Positions 46,076-60,639 are shown, counted from the first letter of the stretch. The stretch: DNA of 64,000 nt from Fistularia commersonii (GCA_037954325.1 JBBMNZ010000030.1:4797001-4861000), one strand, 5' to 3'. The notes: generated from the letters alone by a model not told the origin. Numbers and translations are program-made.

Positions 46076-47764
46076 ACGTTTCCAATGAAACCGCCGGCTG
46101 CCGGTCAGAGGAGGCCAAACTGAATAAAATGGGATGTACGAGGATGTGTTAAGTTGAGTTACATTATGATGCTAAGCTTAGATAACCAGATTTAAAATAT
46201 TTTGCTGAGAACCAAATAAGACCAGGAGGACACAGTAAAAGGCGTCCTGCTGGTTTTGACCAACTTTAAACTCCGGCACAGCCTGTGCTCGGCCGTGACG
46301 CGCTGCCGTTTATCTTTCTTCCCAACAAGACACGCAGACGGACTCCAGTGTTCCACATTCCCTGTTGTTCATTAGCTCAACTCATTAGCTGCACATCTGT
46401 CACTGCTGATTACCTTTTTCTGAAACGTCTAACAGGAGTTGACTGGCAGCTGCTGGTTTCATCGCCTGCAATTCTGGGAACAAACACGCACGTACTTTAA
46501 AATGCAGTTTAAAATGGAGGCTAATTACGGCCGATGTCCAAAAGTGCCGAATGGCTGCCGGTCCGTGTTAAATACCATCTCCCGCCCGGTGGCGTTTCGG
46601 TTTGGCTCCGGCGACCCCGAGTGCAGGGTGCATGATATACATAGCCTATATCTGAATAAAACATCATCACCAACATATTGGGAGGGGGAGGGGATGATGC
46701 AAGGATGATGACAATCAACCTCAGAGGCACTCAGCAATCCCCTCAAAAAAGAAAAAAATATAAATACAATACAGTAGTGCTGTCGTAATGAGTACAGTAG
46801 TATTTGTTCACCCAGGTTTCAAGTCACATTTTGTTAAATGAGCGTCCAAACATTTCTCTTAATGACGACTGTGCCGCACAGGCATCTCGGCTGTGTATCA
46901 CACTCCAGATGCTTGCACATTAATGAGAATGATATATGAATAATGGTTCCCCCGCAACGCCGCGCCGTAATTGCGATATCGGTTTGAATATTATCAACCA
47001 GCTACTTCACGACCGTCCCGGCCCGAGTATGGAAGCAAAATTCATATAACCGTCAGCTCGCTCCAGCACGCCAACCTCCACGTAGTGAACCTGATCTTTT
47101 CCGTAATAGCGGCGAGTTACTAATCCGAGGTTCAGTTTACTTATACAGAAATTAAGACCGAAATAAATCCCAGGCCTGTTGCTCTTAGTTTGATCATCGC
47201 AGTCAGGGTGCAGTTTCTTTTTCGCTCCAGGGCCAACAAATACGTTTCCTGTCTTATCCTCATTTTTTATTGATTTGCAGGCGGGTAGACGATCGGGGAG
47301 CTGGAGGCATTTACATTGTTTGATTTGATAAATATGTGTAATTTACCGCATTTCGCCATTTTTCGGGATAATGGCGGTTTGAAGGGCCGTCTAGAAGTTC
47401 TCATTTGTCGCGATAATCGTATCGAAGAAAACGATTCTCGAGACATATTTGGATACCTTGGCAAGACCAAATAGAAAAAGTTTTTTTTTTTGTTTTTTTT
47501 TGGAATGAAAAGGGTGCAGAAATTAGCACTGTAATCAGCTTAAAATGTTAGAGCGTAAACAAAGTAAGACCAGATTTCTTTTATGTCACCGGCCAGGGAT
47601 CTCAGTGGAAGGGTAGGGTGGTTCCTCTCTATTTGTATAAAAATAAAACAGCAATCGGTATTCAACTATGTAAAGAAGTGCAAACAAAAACTATTTACAC
47701 CATCACTGGACCGTCATGGCTGCACCTGATTGGACGAAGGCTTTGAACAAGTTAGTCAATACAC
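46076..47764. other. Non-coding flank
   Basis: No gene is recognised. The interval about 46840-46990 is repeat-free, with CATTAATGAG, GAATAATGG and CGTAATTGCG homeodomain-type cores, and might be regulatory. A T run lies at 47480-47501. Confidence 0.4.
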
Positions 47765-47853
47765 CTGTTAAGTAAATGGTAATGGTCTCGACTCATTTAG
47801 TGCTTTCTCTCCTTGCGTTTTCTAAGTGCTTTCCACTAGATAGCATCCCCCCA

Positions 47854-47886
<33 letters not shown>

Positions 47887-47960
47887 ATTCACACATCGAT
47901 GGCGGCAAGGCATTAACCCCCTATCGTCTCCCGAGTCCCTCTCATTCTGCAGGTTCCCCG
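47765..47960 (+). repeat. Dispersed fish repeat with internal (CA)n, degraded
   Basis: GTAAATGGTAATGG, TTAGTGCTTTCTC, TTTTCTAAGTGCTTTCCAC, a (CA)n at 47855-47884, CTCATTCACACATCGATGGCGG and AAGGCATTAAC follow the order of a common fish repeat (AAATGGTAAATGG family, from memory). Confidence 0.45.
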
Positions 47961-49803
47961 GGGTTGTGGCTTGATCTGCTGCGGCGGTCCTGCCAGGCAC
48001 CTACCATTGCTCTATCTTTTGAGGCTTTTGTTGTAACATGTCAGCTATTAGCATGTAGCTGTTAGCACTACAGTAATTATTAGCGGGAGACTATTCGTGC
48101 CTGCGCTGTAAGAAGGCAGTTTTTTTATTGCTACTGTCACCAAGTGCTTGCTCATGGGCGTTTGGGTCGAGTGCAGACCAAACCTGCTCCACATGGATAA
48201 GGTCATGAGAAAACCGTGTTCACCTGGTTGTCGATTCACTTCGGAGGGGTCGGGGGGGGGGATCTAACCGCCAACCCTATTTTCGGGGGGTTTCCCGCTC
48301 CGCAAACGGAGTCGCAGCTCCGGAAGACATTTTTAAAAACAAATAATAATTGCCTTTTACATCCGACAACAACGTTTTTTTTTTTGATGCCGTTTTCAGA
48401 TCGATTTCACTGCAGGGAAATGTCATGTATCACTCATCTTCAGAAGGCATGAGTGTGGAGCTCTGCTAGGGACGCAGAGCAAGTCACTGCCTGGAATTAA
48501 ACAAGCATCAGCGACACAACAAAGATGACGACGCACCGGAATGATCTAACGGCGTGTTTGCGGGAGAAGCCTCCCGACCCGGAGCTTTGTCTGCTCCTCT
48601 TGCTTGTTTTTGTTCTTCGCCGGAACAAATAAACTAACAAACGCAGCTCCTCCAACCTTGTGAGTGACTGTTAGCCTTCATTTTCCTTTCTCTTTGTCAG
48701 CTCCTTCCCTCCCACTCAGGCATCGTACCTCCACGTGCCGCCATTGTTTCGTTTCCACCTCGCTTTTTGATGATCCCGCGTTAAGTGCGCGGCAGCCGAG
48801 GACGTGTTTGCGGAGTCTCTCTGTGTCAAGGTGTTTGCAGATATTAAGTGATTGTTACACACAGACTAATTAAAAAGGTGAATTTCAAAAGCAGTAAATG
48901 AATATGCAAATGGTCTGTGTTTGTGCCTCGTTTTCTGAAGTGGCGATAACAATGTGGCTCTAAGCTCTTCTCTTAACTGCAATTTTCCTGATCCACCGTG
49001 ACAAACAAACAGAAACGATAATCCTATTATATTTTTAATGGCACAGTTTTGTTTTCTCAAGGCAGTTGGTAAGATGTTTGCATGTGTGTGTGGTGCGTGT
49101 GTGTGTGTGTGTGTGTGTGTTCAGTCTTCACCCTCAGTGACAGAACTTGAAATCAATTTTCAGCCACCTCTCTTTCGGTCTGCACAGTTTTTCCAGCTAA
49201 TTCACGCTTTTCTTTGTCTGTCTCGATGAGACGTGTGCTCGTCCTTTGCACCGGTCAACAAAAAAAAAAAAAACAGAGCGCCGTTCACTTCTCCGGGGCA
49301 GAATTTACATTAAGTAGCTTAGCATCGCTCCGGGTCTTACTATATGCCATTTCTCGTCACTTTGGGAAAGATACGTCCACTTGTTTTTGCAAGGTTTTCC
49401 CAAACGCAGACACTCGCGGTGTTTTCTTGTCTCTCTTATTTGAATTAATGTATCTGCCATGAAACGTCGTGGAGCTTTATCCACATGATGCACTCTGTTT
49501 TATTAACCTCTGGCACGGCAGGATTGTGCTTTGTACTCCTCGCCGACAAGAAAGTCAAATGAAGCAGAATTCGAAATGCTTCCCACCGCTTTACATTAAA
49601 ATTGAAGTATAAGTACCGCTTCTCTAGTAGGATATAAGTTCCTGTACCTCAAATGGTCAACATAACCTAAACAATACATCTTTCTAAACCATGGATAATC
49701 TAAATCCTGTGTTAGTAACATTATAATTACGGCATTTAGTGTCCCATAATGCAGGTTGTCACTCCAATAGATTGCAGCTGTCTTCAGTACATAGATTATC
49801 ATA

Positions 49804-49851
<48 letters not shown>

Positions 49852-52800
49852 TGTGTGTGAGTGTGTGTGTGTGTGTGTGTGTTGGGGGCACCTGGATAAA
49901 TGGTTTCACACATGAAAACCTGAACGAATGTGAAAACAATACCATTTTAGTTGTGGCTATTTTGTCAAAAGCCCATTTCTAAGGTCACTGGCTAATTTTG
50001 AGCAGGAGGCCGATTAAAAATTCCATAATATATGAATGTGAATAAAATTCATTTGAGCGACTCCCCAGGGACGTTTTTGCTCAAAATTACAATTTCAGTC
50101 ACATTGATTTGAATATGCGAGTCCAAAAAAATCATTGAAATGCCATCGTAATTGCGGGCATTCCTTAATTAAACCCCAGTGTGTTGGAATAAAGGGTATT
50201 TATTGGCAGAAATGTGATATAATTTTCATAATTATGCTTTCATTATTTCATGGTACCCTGCGCTCGGAACGGCCGACCCCGCCATGTAACCCAGGAAGCG
50301 CGGAGATGATGCTGATGCGTTCGGTTTTTGCGGGCTCTCCGTCATTTCCTGATTGTGTCCAAGATTAGCACAACAGGGAATCCGCAACGTCACTTCCGAA
50401 ATCCGCTAAATCACATTCGAATGCACTTTTTTACGACGGAGACGCACAAGCCGTGTTGGAAAGTGGCCTCACTGCCTCCCGGCTGAGCACAAATGGCCAC
50501 TCATGTTTGCATTCGGCGGCGCCATCGCAGCCGCTTCGACGTCTGACAGGCCCATCCACAGTTCACCCACCCTGTCTGTGCTGACAGCTTCTGCTATTAA
50601 GGACACCAGGAGCTGCAGGCTTCCTACTGTGCACCTGACTGGTTAGAGAGCATGGAGTTAGTGTGTGCTCCCCCCTTTACACACACTCAAGCTATAGAAT
50701 TCCTGAAGATCGGACATTCTCCCCAAGCGAAAGGGCGTAAGGGTCCACAAGTACATTTGCTTAATTTATTGATTGCCTCCCATGAATGTGCATGTGGACT
50801 TTTACATTAATTCCGCCAAGTAGTCTGATTACTTTTATTCCGGCATTATGATGAAGCCTGTCCGTGCCGTCTAATCACCACGGGGGTCTGTTCTTTCTTC
50901 GCTATGAATTTTGAATTGCAGTGAACGCGATGTATTCGAAACCACGGTACCGTCTATTGGAAAGTGTATTTCTCAAATGGTATTTACACAGGTAACATAT
51001 GGCTGAATCCAGACTCTGCTCCCGGCAAAGGCAACGGTGAGTTGCCGATCACGCGCGTTCTTGCAAATATGAAAAATCGCAGTGAACTTTGCGGCCCTGC
51101 TAAACAGTGACGTCTGTCTCCTGAAAGCAGGCGTGGACCGAACGTCTTCAGTCCGAGCCGGCGGAACATCTGGATTCATCAGCTCCGCTTCGAGGAAGTA
51201 ATAAGGTTAGTTTTCCAGGCCTTTGTAATTATGAACTGTATTTATCAAGTCATGTTTTCTGTTTGCTGTGAAATCCTAAAGCCCTTTTAGGATGTGGAGC
51301 ATGCTGACATATTGTGTTGATGAAATAAAACAAGCGCTCTTTAAACAGGTGTGATATAGGACTGTCCCAACAATACGTTCAATTCCATCCCAAATAGTGT
51401 TTTTCCTCTTATGCCGGGTCATATATCCCAGTAGTCAGTCAAAAAAGCAAGGATCGCTACAGGAGTCTGTTTTGACCGCATCGCGGGTTCGTCCGGTTCA
51501 TGCTCGGCGGCTCGGATACGTTGTAAAAGGAACAAAGAAAGCGTGTGCTTTGAGGACCGACCACACGGCTGTTTGCGCGACGATCCTCCAGCAGTGTGTA
51601 TTTGAGATAGGAACGCACACAAAGGGGGGAAATCACTGCCGGTCCCAGTTCCCCCAAATGGGGGGGCCGAGGGGGTTGTAAGGGTAGATTACGGTTTCAG
51701 AGTCTGACTAAAAACAAAAGAACAAGCATTTTGGAGGTGTTACATTTTATCTCTGCCCAGGCGGTAAGAACTTTGAGTGTAAATACCTCTCAATCCTAGA
51801 TTTTGACTTATTGTAACTCTTTCAGATATTTTGTGTGGAGGAAAAGGTTCGGACGAACCTCGCCATCAATCATTATCGCGACGCTTTGTTTGGCCGATCT
51901 GCGGCGGGACGGCGTTCTTATCTGCGGGGAGGCGGCGTCTCGGACGGACGGAGGACGTCGGCCTCGGGCGAGCGGGAGATGAACGGGATCAAACAACAAC
52001 ATGACGGCAACTCCCGGAGTAAGTGAGAATTTTAAAAGAACTCCCTATATGCATTAAGCCCCTATAACTGCTTAAAAAAAAAATTACAATTTGAGCTCAA
52101 AGTGTCACTTCTGTAAGCAGCGCGACTCCACAAAGCAACTCGGCTCGCTATTTCCTGATGACATCCAATGGCACCTTCATTTCCCAACTAATACCTGAAC
52201 TAAATACCTTATTCCCCTTCAACTCTCGGGGGGCTTGAGAATGTTCCAGCATTATGTTTCCAATGCCTTGTGTTCCTAATCACTGAATAATGGTCTCAAA
52301 AAACACCAAAGTTGGATGAAAAAAAAAAACCACACACAAAGTACTTACACTGTCAATGCAGTTGAGTTTTATTTTCAAATATTTTACCTTCTCCTCCGGC
52401 AACGAAGAAACGTCTACATGTAATTATTGTTGAAGTGTTTGTTTGAATCTCAGTCGACAGAGGTATTTAAGAGCCTGAGCCAAATCCACATGCAGTCTCC
52501 CTTGAACCCGACAGAAGACACTGAGACCCTTTTAATCTTTGGGGGTAATGCACTGACAAGCTCTTCTGACGCACCTTTCGTTTGAAATGTTTTAATGTCT
52601 TTTCACGTTCTGCTCCTGTCTTCCCCCTCTCCGTTCGCTTATTCGGTGTCTTTGCCTCTTTCTCTCTCCCTTTCCCCTCCGCCCTCTCCGAAGGTAGGCG
52701 TCGTCAAAGGCATTAAAAGAAGGGGGAAAGCTTGAACTAACTTCTAAGGAACATCGGTACAACTTTAATCAGAATTTTAGTTCGGCTTTTTCTCCTTTTT

Positions 52801-55800
52801 TTTTTTTTTAAGTTCATTTATAAAAAAAAAAAAAAAATACGATGGCGGTCGTAAGGTCCTGGTCCTCGCGTTCCCGAGGGAACGACAAGCCCCGTCGATG
52901 TCTCGTCCGCTTGAATTTGCTATCGTGCACGCTAAAGATCAGGCTCAAGAGGCTTTCCGCCGCTGTTCGTCCCTCTAATGCAATGCAGCTAAACATTTAT
53001 CATTATTGATATTTCAAGGCGTAGCCGACGCTCGCCCTGGAGGGGTTATGGAAAACCTTGGTTTTGATCGCGCCGCTTCGGCTTTTGTGAAGCGAAACAG
53101 TCTTGATCCTTGGATTTGTTATGAATTCGGTGGTTTTGTGCTTGAGAATTTCACCTTCAATTAAAAAAAAAAAAAGAAACTAAGAAATCCTTACGTGCAA
53201 CACTCCAGCTGCCTAATGGCCCATGGCAACAACGATTCCTAATCTTGTGCAATTTGTTAATTGGAGTATATTAGCTGTCTGCTGCCTTTCAGACATCAGA
53301 CTTGGCTAAGAGGATTGAAATGCTTCACAGAGGGCAGTTTTGAGACAGCGGGAAGATGTTGGGGTCTGGTCGGCCGAAGGTACGTGGCGTTGTCGGGGAG
53401 ACGTGTCCGGCGTCCCACTGAGTCCACCGCAGGGGTCCGGGGCTCACCATATGGCAGAGATGTAGTGTCTTTCAACATAAGACATTTTGTTTGTTATAAA
53501 AACCGCATGGCATTATTTGACCCTAAAATGGGGAATGGAAGCGGGGGTAACCCCGATGGCATTTTAGTGTTGATAGCTGATATATTTCCATTTTCACTCG
53601 AGCCCAATGGAGCTACATGGAAGTGAGAGACATTTTGCCCCTGAAATATAGAAACATTTTGGTTCTAGTGTCCAGAAAAGGGCCTTTTTTTTTTTTCTTT
53701 TCCTGGCTGCAAACAGATATCATTAGCAGGTCTGAATCAATTGCATTTGACAAAAAATGGCAATGATAAAGTCAAAATAACAAGTGTTGAATTGATACTT
53801 AGCAATTTTAGACTAAAAGAAAAGCAAACTTCTTATTCCTCTCTGGTTGTTTTTCTTTGGTTTTCGCAAAATGTGAGCTAACAATAGCTTCACAGGAAAA
53901 ATGGCATCCTCTATTTATTTTAGCATGAATTTTTTTTTTTTTTTTTTCCTTTTTCCTGCAAATCACGCATCAGGTAGCCGAACAAAAATGAACGGCGCTA
54001 GCGGGGCTCGCAGGAACCACGTCCGAGCGACGATGGTGTCATTTTTCAACAGACATTCCACCACGCATCAACATTCACTTCACAATGAGACGTTGGAGCG
54101 AAAAGGTCGTCCATTGCCAAGTTAAAGTAAACATGGCAGCGGCGATGGCTGATCTGGGAGTTTGCGCACCATGGCTGCAACATCCTGTTTTCAAGTTCAC
54201 ACAAAGATCTTTGTTACACGCCGTCCCGCGCTGACTGATTTGGTCTTTTTGTTTCCCCCCTCCTCCGATTCATTGTGACTTCACATCTCGGGCTTCCGTC
54301 TCCGACGAGTCTTGAGTTGATTTGTTTGACTCCGTTTTCCATTGTTTTCATGAGATAAGTGAAAACCTCAAAATAATCCGTATATTTTTCCTATGAATCA
54401 TTTTGTGGTGGATTTTTACTGAGGGATTAACTTTTTCTTTAAACAAACATTTGTTTTGTAGCTTTTTCTTTTTATGATGAATGAATGTAATATTCACTCT
54501 AAAATCAGCATGTTAACAGTTTATGAGGTGGTGGTGTTGGAATGTTAGAAGGTTTGGCCCTATTTTTTTTATGACTTTGGATCCGAGATCAGAATATTTA
54601 GCTGCGTCTTACGGATAATCAATTTTAGGTTTTATAGCTCTCCATTCTCCATCCTTCTAATTTAACATTTTTTTCATGTTGCTGTTTTAAGCATTGCTTT
54701 CTGGAAACATAGAAACTATCACATTCCAAACCTTAAAGATAAATAATGATGCAAATGCGGTTTAAATGGCTGTTACAGGCCATTCCCCCAACACACACAC
54801 ACACACGTTTCTGCAAATATACATGACGTGCACACGCGCACCAATCTTCACACACATCATTAATATATTTCACTTCAAAGTCTTGGCAATTTTCTGATGA
54901 CATTCACACTCCTCCAGGGTCAAACGGCGTCTCACTTCCTCCGTATCAATTATTAAATATTTTTAAGCAGCATCCCGCCTCCACCTCCGTCAGCCCCTCG
55001 AGACCGATGCCGTTATCATTTTAGTCAGAGTCAGTTTCCATCTGCATTTGTCATCCCTGCACACATTTACGAGTTATCAATCGCTGTGTCAGGATGCAAA
55101 ATAACTGATGTTCTTCGGGGCGGGATTGGATGGGACTATCTAGGGCTTTCAATCAATGCATATTCTCTCTCTAGTCTCTCTCTCTCCTGTACCACTACTC
55201 CCTCATAAATCTCAAAGCATTGTGGGGTTGTAATGTATTTGGGGGCTGGAGGAGGGGGGGGGTGGAGGTTCTGCTGTGGGTGCGAATGGGGTGGGGGGTC
55301 CGGGTGACAGAAGCAGCGGTTATATTATCAAACATTACACCTTGGGGCAAACACGGTATCAAGGGCTCTCAGACTGTGTTAGCTCAGCGCTCTGGCAAAG
55401 GAGGAGCCACGACAACAGCATGCAGGACAAGAAGGGATTACTTTCTGTCGTCCATAAATCAACTCTTCGGCTAAACTAATCTTTCCGGCTGTACGGCAGA
55501 GTAAATACTCAAGGTATAGGGATGTGATGTCTGCTTGATGCGTGGGGTTATGGAGGCCCGGTTGCTCACACGAGAAAGTGAGGAGCAGCAGTTACAAGTT
55601 TGTTAATGTTGACTTTCTTCCCTGCAATATCATTCTCCGTCTCGTTCCGCGTGATTACGGGCGTGTGTGTGTGTGTGTGTGGGGAGGGGGGTCGGACAAG
55701 TGTACAGTCAAGATAGAGTGTGTGCATATGGGTGTGTGTTTTATCGTCCTACTTAGACACCTCATTTGCAAACTCCCACCTGATCACGATCTGATCTGGC

Positions 55801-58282
55801 GTCGCCGTCATCAGGACGATGGAGGCTTGCCTTCTAAATCACTGCCTGCGCTGGTTTCGTGAAAAATCAATCGAAAGTCATTTTTGAAGTTTTACTCGGG
55901 TTAAAGCCCAAATATTAACCAATCAGGGTAGTCGCTCTTGATACTTTACTTTCATAAAGGTTTCTAAATGATGATAGGATACCATTCACTGAAAAAATTG
56001 CTGTATAATGTTAGGATTAACTAAATCGAATATGGAGGAATTTATATTTTTTCATCACATTCACATCCAAATATTGATTTAAATTTGGGTAGATGTTTTA
56101 GCCGAGAAGGAACTCTGCAGATCAGCTGAACTATTTTTAGGTTAATCTTGTATCATAGTAAGTTAAGTCATCTTTTTTTAAAAACCACCAGTTGGTAGTT
56201 TTTGGCCGAGCGAAGACAATCTCTGTTTGCGGAAGCTCCTGTCGTTGCTCTCGTTGACTTTTGACCCTCTCTTGTGTAAACACGACACGCTTGCTCTCTC
56301 CGGAAATTCCTTCTCTCATATCGTAGCGGGCATTCAAATACGTGCACGGTTGATGTGGGACGCCGGGGGGGTTGAATAAGAAGTAATCATTGGTATAACT
56401 ACTTTATTTAGACCCCAAAAGGATGTGGCTCAATTATAAATTTGTCGTCAATTCCAGTTTGAGTGTGACTGATTTAATAGATGAATCTTTTACAGTAAAA
56501 AGTTGAATCAAGTTTTAAAAAAAAAAAAAGGGGGGGGGGCGTTGTTTTCAAGCATTTAAAGGTCTGATTATGAATACGTCAGCGGTTTGGAGGCTTTCCT
56601 CACTGGAGTTGGTAGGGATGGTATAACATAGCGGGGAAATCTCTGCAAACTCCCGAAATTAACGCAGTTAAAGAAATAATTTCATGAATTGCCCATTCAC
56701 CGTACAACAACTCCAGTTCAAGCATTTCCCAAATATCGTAATTTAATGTTTTCCAGCCTTTTACTTGTATGTTTACGAGAAAACGACGCACATTCGATTT
56801 TCAACATTTTTTTTCATTCGCACCGTTGCGCAGCAGAGCTTTTACCTCCGGTGTTTTCGACGATGACCTGGAAAACGGCGCTTTAAAAAAAAAAAAAAAA
56901 AAAAACCTACTCGGCAGTGTGACAGATGGTTATACAGTAATACCGGGAAATAATGAGGGCATTACCGTTTGAGGACACGGCGTGACACAGTACACAGGGC
57001 TCCTTAATGTTTGAGCATTGGGAGGGGCCACATAATGAGAAACTAAGCCAAGTCTTCACAAAGGCAATTGGAGTTCATATAAGACTTCAGAGAAACAAAG
57101 AAAGCTCCGGTGACACGCAGTCCGCTCCGGGTAAATCTCCTCTCGCACCGTACGTGTGGCCTCACCTGATAAGTTGTCGGGCCCAGCCTTTCGGGTCGGA
57201 GACACCGAGGGGGGCCCTGAGCAACGGCGGGACGGCGAAATCGCAGCGTGACATTTTTCCCGCTTCTTTTTCACCGTCCCGGAACGTACACACGAGTGGC
57301 GAGCGGCCGCGGTGCTTCATTCGGGAGGAAAAACTGCTTCCCTCTCAGCAAATGTCAATCTCGCTTCTCATTACCGCACCCGTTGCGACCTTTCTAGCGA
57401 CTCTCCGGATGTGTTTGACTGCCTAACACCATTTTGCACTTCCAAAATACGCCGAGCTGTCATCCGACCGTGACCAGAACTGAAACATTTGGTATCGGGT
57501 ATCACACAGCCCAACCTTATTATTATCTGTTGACCTTCCTCGTGAAGACTAACATCCATTCACATCCTCTTCGTTTGAGCGGAGAGAGCTGTTTGCCCGC
57601 ACGTCGACACGCTACGCGTCTGAGAGTCGCGGATACAGCTGGCCAGTTGCAATATTGCATTATTCATAAAACATTAAATGCATAAAATGGATTCCGCTGG
57701 TCCACTCCCCACCAAAGTCAGAAGATTAATGAGTCACTCTTTGGGTTATAATTCAAAGTTCATCCTCACATACATCATATTTTGAAGCACATAGATTATA
57801 AGGGAGAGAACATTTATCATATGACAGGGCATACACAAGCTCCCCCCCTGCACACAAAACACACACAGAGGATGCCCGTCTCCCGCTGCACACAAACATG
57901 TGCAATTTGTTTTAACATCAGGCCCCACTGGAGGGAACGGCCTCTTTCGCATCCGGTTAGTCTAATTTCATCGGGACTCATCTCCTCCGAAGCATTAAAG
58001 TGCTGTTTGCGCAAACGGACGAGGGATAATAGGCGAAGAAACCGGCCATTCCTATACGTTGCTGCCCTGCGAGAGCCAGAGATGATAATCATTCATCACA
58101 ATAATCAAACGGCAAGACGCGGAAAAGGTTTCAAACAATCGCTGCAAACAATGGCTTGCTCCTCAAGTTTATTATTATTATTATTATTATCATTATTATT
58201 ATGGCTTTTTTTCTTCAATACGGCATATACTGTGGTTTAAGTTATAGGGCATTAATTTATAATTATGTGTGGAGCGAATGAT
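47961..58282. other. Long non-coding flank, no gene recognised
   Basis: About 10 kb without a gene or complete mobile element that I can identify. It contains (GT)n runs at 49093-49120 and 49807-49881, a shorter GT run at about 55661-55680, several poly-A/poly-T runs (for example 52798-52810, 53929-53948, 56885-56904) and an (ATT)n at 58169-58202. Octamers ATGCAAAT lie at 48904-48911 and 54749-54756. A half X-box CCATGGCAACAAC is near 53221. Stretches such as 49980-50170 are repeat-poor and AT-rich with TAAAAATT and GATTAAAAAT cores. Short open frames lack domains. Confidence 0.45.
49807..49881 (+). repeat. (GT)n microsatellite, about 75 bp
   Basis: Long GT run with two GA interruptions near its 3' end. 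It is the longest dinucleotide run in the downstream flank. Confidence 0.95.
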
Positions 58283-58586
58283 GTGTCGGTTGGCCTAGTG
58301 TTTGTACTCCGACACCGCAGTAACAAAATCTCCGCTTCGATTCCAACGGGGGGCCCCTCGGTTTGGAGAGTCCATGTTGTCTGCGTGTCGTCAGGCAGGA
58401 AGTTCATTGGAGATTCTAAAAGTGTGAACGGGAGCGAGAACGGTTGGTTGTCTCCACATTCGGACCCTTGGTGGACCGGTTGCAGGTCCAGGGTGGACCC
58501 CATCTCTCGCCCCAAAACAACCAGGATAAGGCTCCTGCGACCCTGAATGCGGGATAAGAGGCATAGATATTGAGTGAATAAAATGG
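58283..58586 (+). repeat. GGCGGCACGGTGG-type fish repeat, degraded copy
   Basis: The head is GGTTGGCCTAGTGTTTGTACTCCGACACCGCAG. It is followed by GCTTCGATTCCAACGGGG (B-box region), GAGAGTCCATGTTGTCTGCG, AAGTTCATTGGAGATTC, GTGGACCGGTTGCAGGTCCAGGGTGGACCCC, ATCTCTCGCCC and GGATAAGGCTCCTGCGACCCTGAATGCGGGATAAG. The body order is intact, with many substitutions. Confidence 0.65.
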
Positions 58587-59099
58587 CCTGGTGTATCAGT
58601 TTATCCTGGGAAGCAAATAAAGGTTTAATCCTGATTATGCAAAGCTCGGCTAAATTTCGCAAGCTACTCGACCCGCAGTCTTGTATTTCTTGTACCGACT
58701 TGTCCGACTTTTACTCTAGTTCTCGGAGATAACCCCGAGAAAAGGAAATCCTGAATTGTTTAAGGCTTCCTTTAAAAAAAAAAAAAGGGTTTCACTCAGA
58801 ATATGTTAGAGACAAAACTTCTGCGAATGTAGCAGCGATTAGAGGAAATGCGTGACGCTCATCCGTAACATTGGAAGTCAAAAGCCGGACTTTGGGGAAA
58901 AAATTGGCGAAACCCTCGACACTGACAGCTACATTTAAGGAGGAAATAAACATGCGTGAAATTGACGAGAAAAAAAAAAAAAAAAGAGCTGGCAGTTCCA
59001 TCAAAAATAATTCAGCCCAGAATACAAGTCTGCTACATTGGATTAACCGCTGGTCACAAATGAAACACAGACTTCACCAACTTTCTAGCAATTTGTACT

Positions 59100-59465
59100 G
59101 ACAGCTGATAACCTCTCAAACATCCCGGCAAACATTAACCCTGCCTCTCAGAATGATAGACTGTATTATGGTCTAATCTTCCCTCAAATACTCGATAAGA
59201 AAGGCTAATTTGAGTGTTGATGGAGGCGAGAATACAGCTGAAGCTCAAGAGTAGATACAGATATCGTATCATAATCACAAAGAGCCCGCGACTGCACACA
59301 TTTCGAAACAAATTGGTCTCTTTAAAAGTCCAATCAGACTTTCAGAAGAGTTGATGCCGGCAGATTGAATTCTCTCTAAATTGGCATGGCAATGTCACAG
59401 ACGCCACTTCAAATGAGGTTTGAACATATATTCATTCTGAAGCTCATTGGCTTATGTTAATCCTT
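59100..59465. promoter_or_regulatory. Repeat-free island, possible conserved non-coding element
   Basis: About 365 bp with no simple repeats or mobile-element signature. It holds GCTAATTTGAG, GTCTAATCTT and TTAATCC homeodomain-type cores, and a TTGGCATGGCAATG string. Flanks on both sides are homopolymer-bearing. The texture is that of gene-desert conserved elements, but no alignment is available. Confidence 0.28.
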
Positions 59466-60209
59466 TCCATTTGCCACTTGTCAGAGGCAAGTGTCATTTA
59501 GTGTTGCCGTCGTCACCGTTCGTCTTTCAGCCTTTCAGCGACTCACACAAGACGTGTCAGTCCTTCGATCAGGTCAAAAGACGCGTTTCTTTCCCGGCCA
59601 TTGATCAGATAATATACGATGCTGCCAACATATCCAATTTGGCTAATGTTTTGAAGAAAACCCTATTACTCACAAGTTGGTGATGCAGTTGACAAATCCT
59701 GATGGACCGAGGGCCTCCGCCCATCGCGTTCGTAGTCATAAACAGCAAAGAGTGCAGGGCGAACGGAGACGTACGACTGTGCAGCATGTGTCCTCGATCA
59801 CTAGCAGGTTGAAAATATGCATAAACACGGCGTCACCGTGTCCACTGTCTCGCAGGCGCTGAGTGATTCAAGATGGACCTCTGAGCGTTTTTTTTTTTTT
59901 TTTTTTGTCAGCAGTTGCCAAAGACCAGGTCTGAGTCCAAGGAAGACGAGAGGAGACAGTAGAAGACACCAAAAAAATATGTCTCCCAAAGAGACTGGCC
60001 ATATTTCCAACCATCCGCAGCCTTATATGGAAAAGATTTTAAAAAGGGGATTCCTAAATAAATGATGAAATATTGAATCCGTTTTCCTGTATGGACTGGA
60101 CAGTAAAAAGAGAAGAAGTTTCTCACAATCCCACGATGACATGAAATTAGTAAAATAATTATAATAGAGTGCAAATTAGCAGTAAAGTGCTCTGAGGTAT
60201 GAAAAAGTT

Positions 60210-60330
60210 AATCAGAAATCAGTTCATTCATTCATTCATTCATTCATCCATTGTCCATTTTCAATACTCTCCCATCCAACCAAAAGAGTAGAATAAGACA
60301 ACCTTGCATGGGTTTCACCAGGGAGAAGAA
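60210..60330 (-). repeat. (ATTC)n with attached dispersed-repeat tail
   Basis: A run of ATTC units (about 60222-60246) leads into CATCCATTGTCCATTTTCAATAC, as in the minus-orientation tails of the fish repeat described above. The remainder is eroded. Confidence 0.5.
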
Positions 60331-60362
60331 TCACCATCCACATGCTTTTTGATTATTTTATT

Positions 60363-60388
60363 TACACACACACACACACACACACACT
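60363..60388 (+). repeat. (CA)n microsatellite
   Basis: CA run close to the ATTC repeat. Together they mark a low-complexity patch. Confidence 0.9.
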
Positions 60389-60639
60389 CACACATATTTA
60401 TATGTACAGTGTAACCCCTGGCTACACAGATTTGTTGTGTAGATATTTGTTAATATAAACAAACCAAAAAAACTCACTGTCGACATATCGCTATTTATTC
60501 AATGGCTGCACAGACGACGCACTATCTCTTTATGTCTGTCACGTAGAATGAACATCACCACCAGCTTCTCTGCTGTCGCCGTGTTTCCTACGTTCGAAAC
60601 GGAACACAGAATTCGGCTGTGAACTCTGACCTCTGCACT

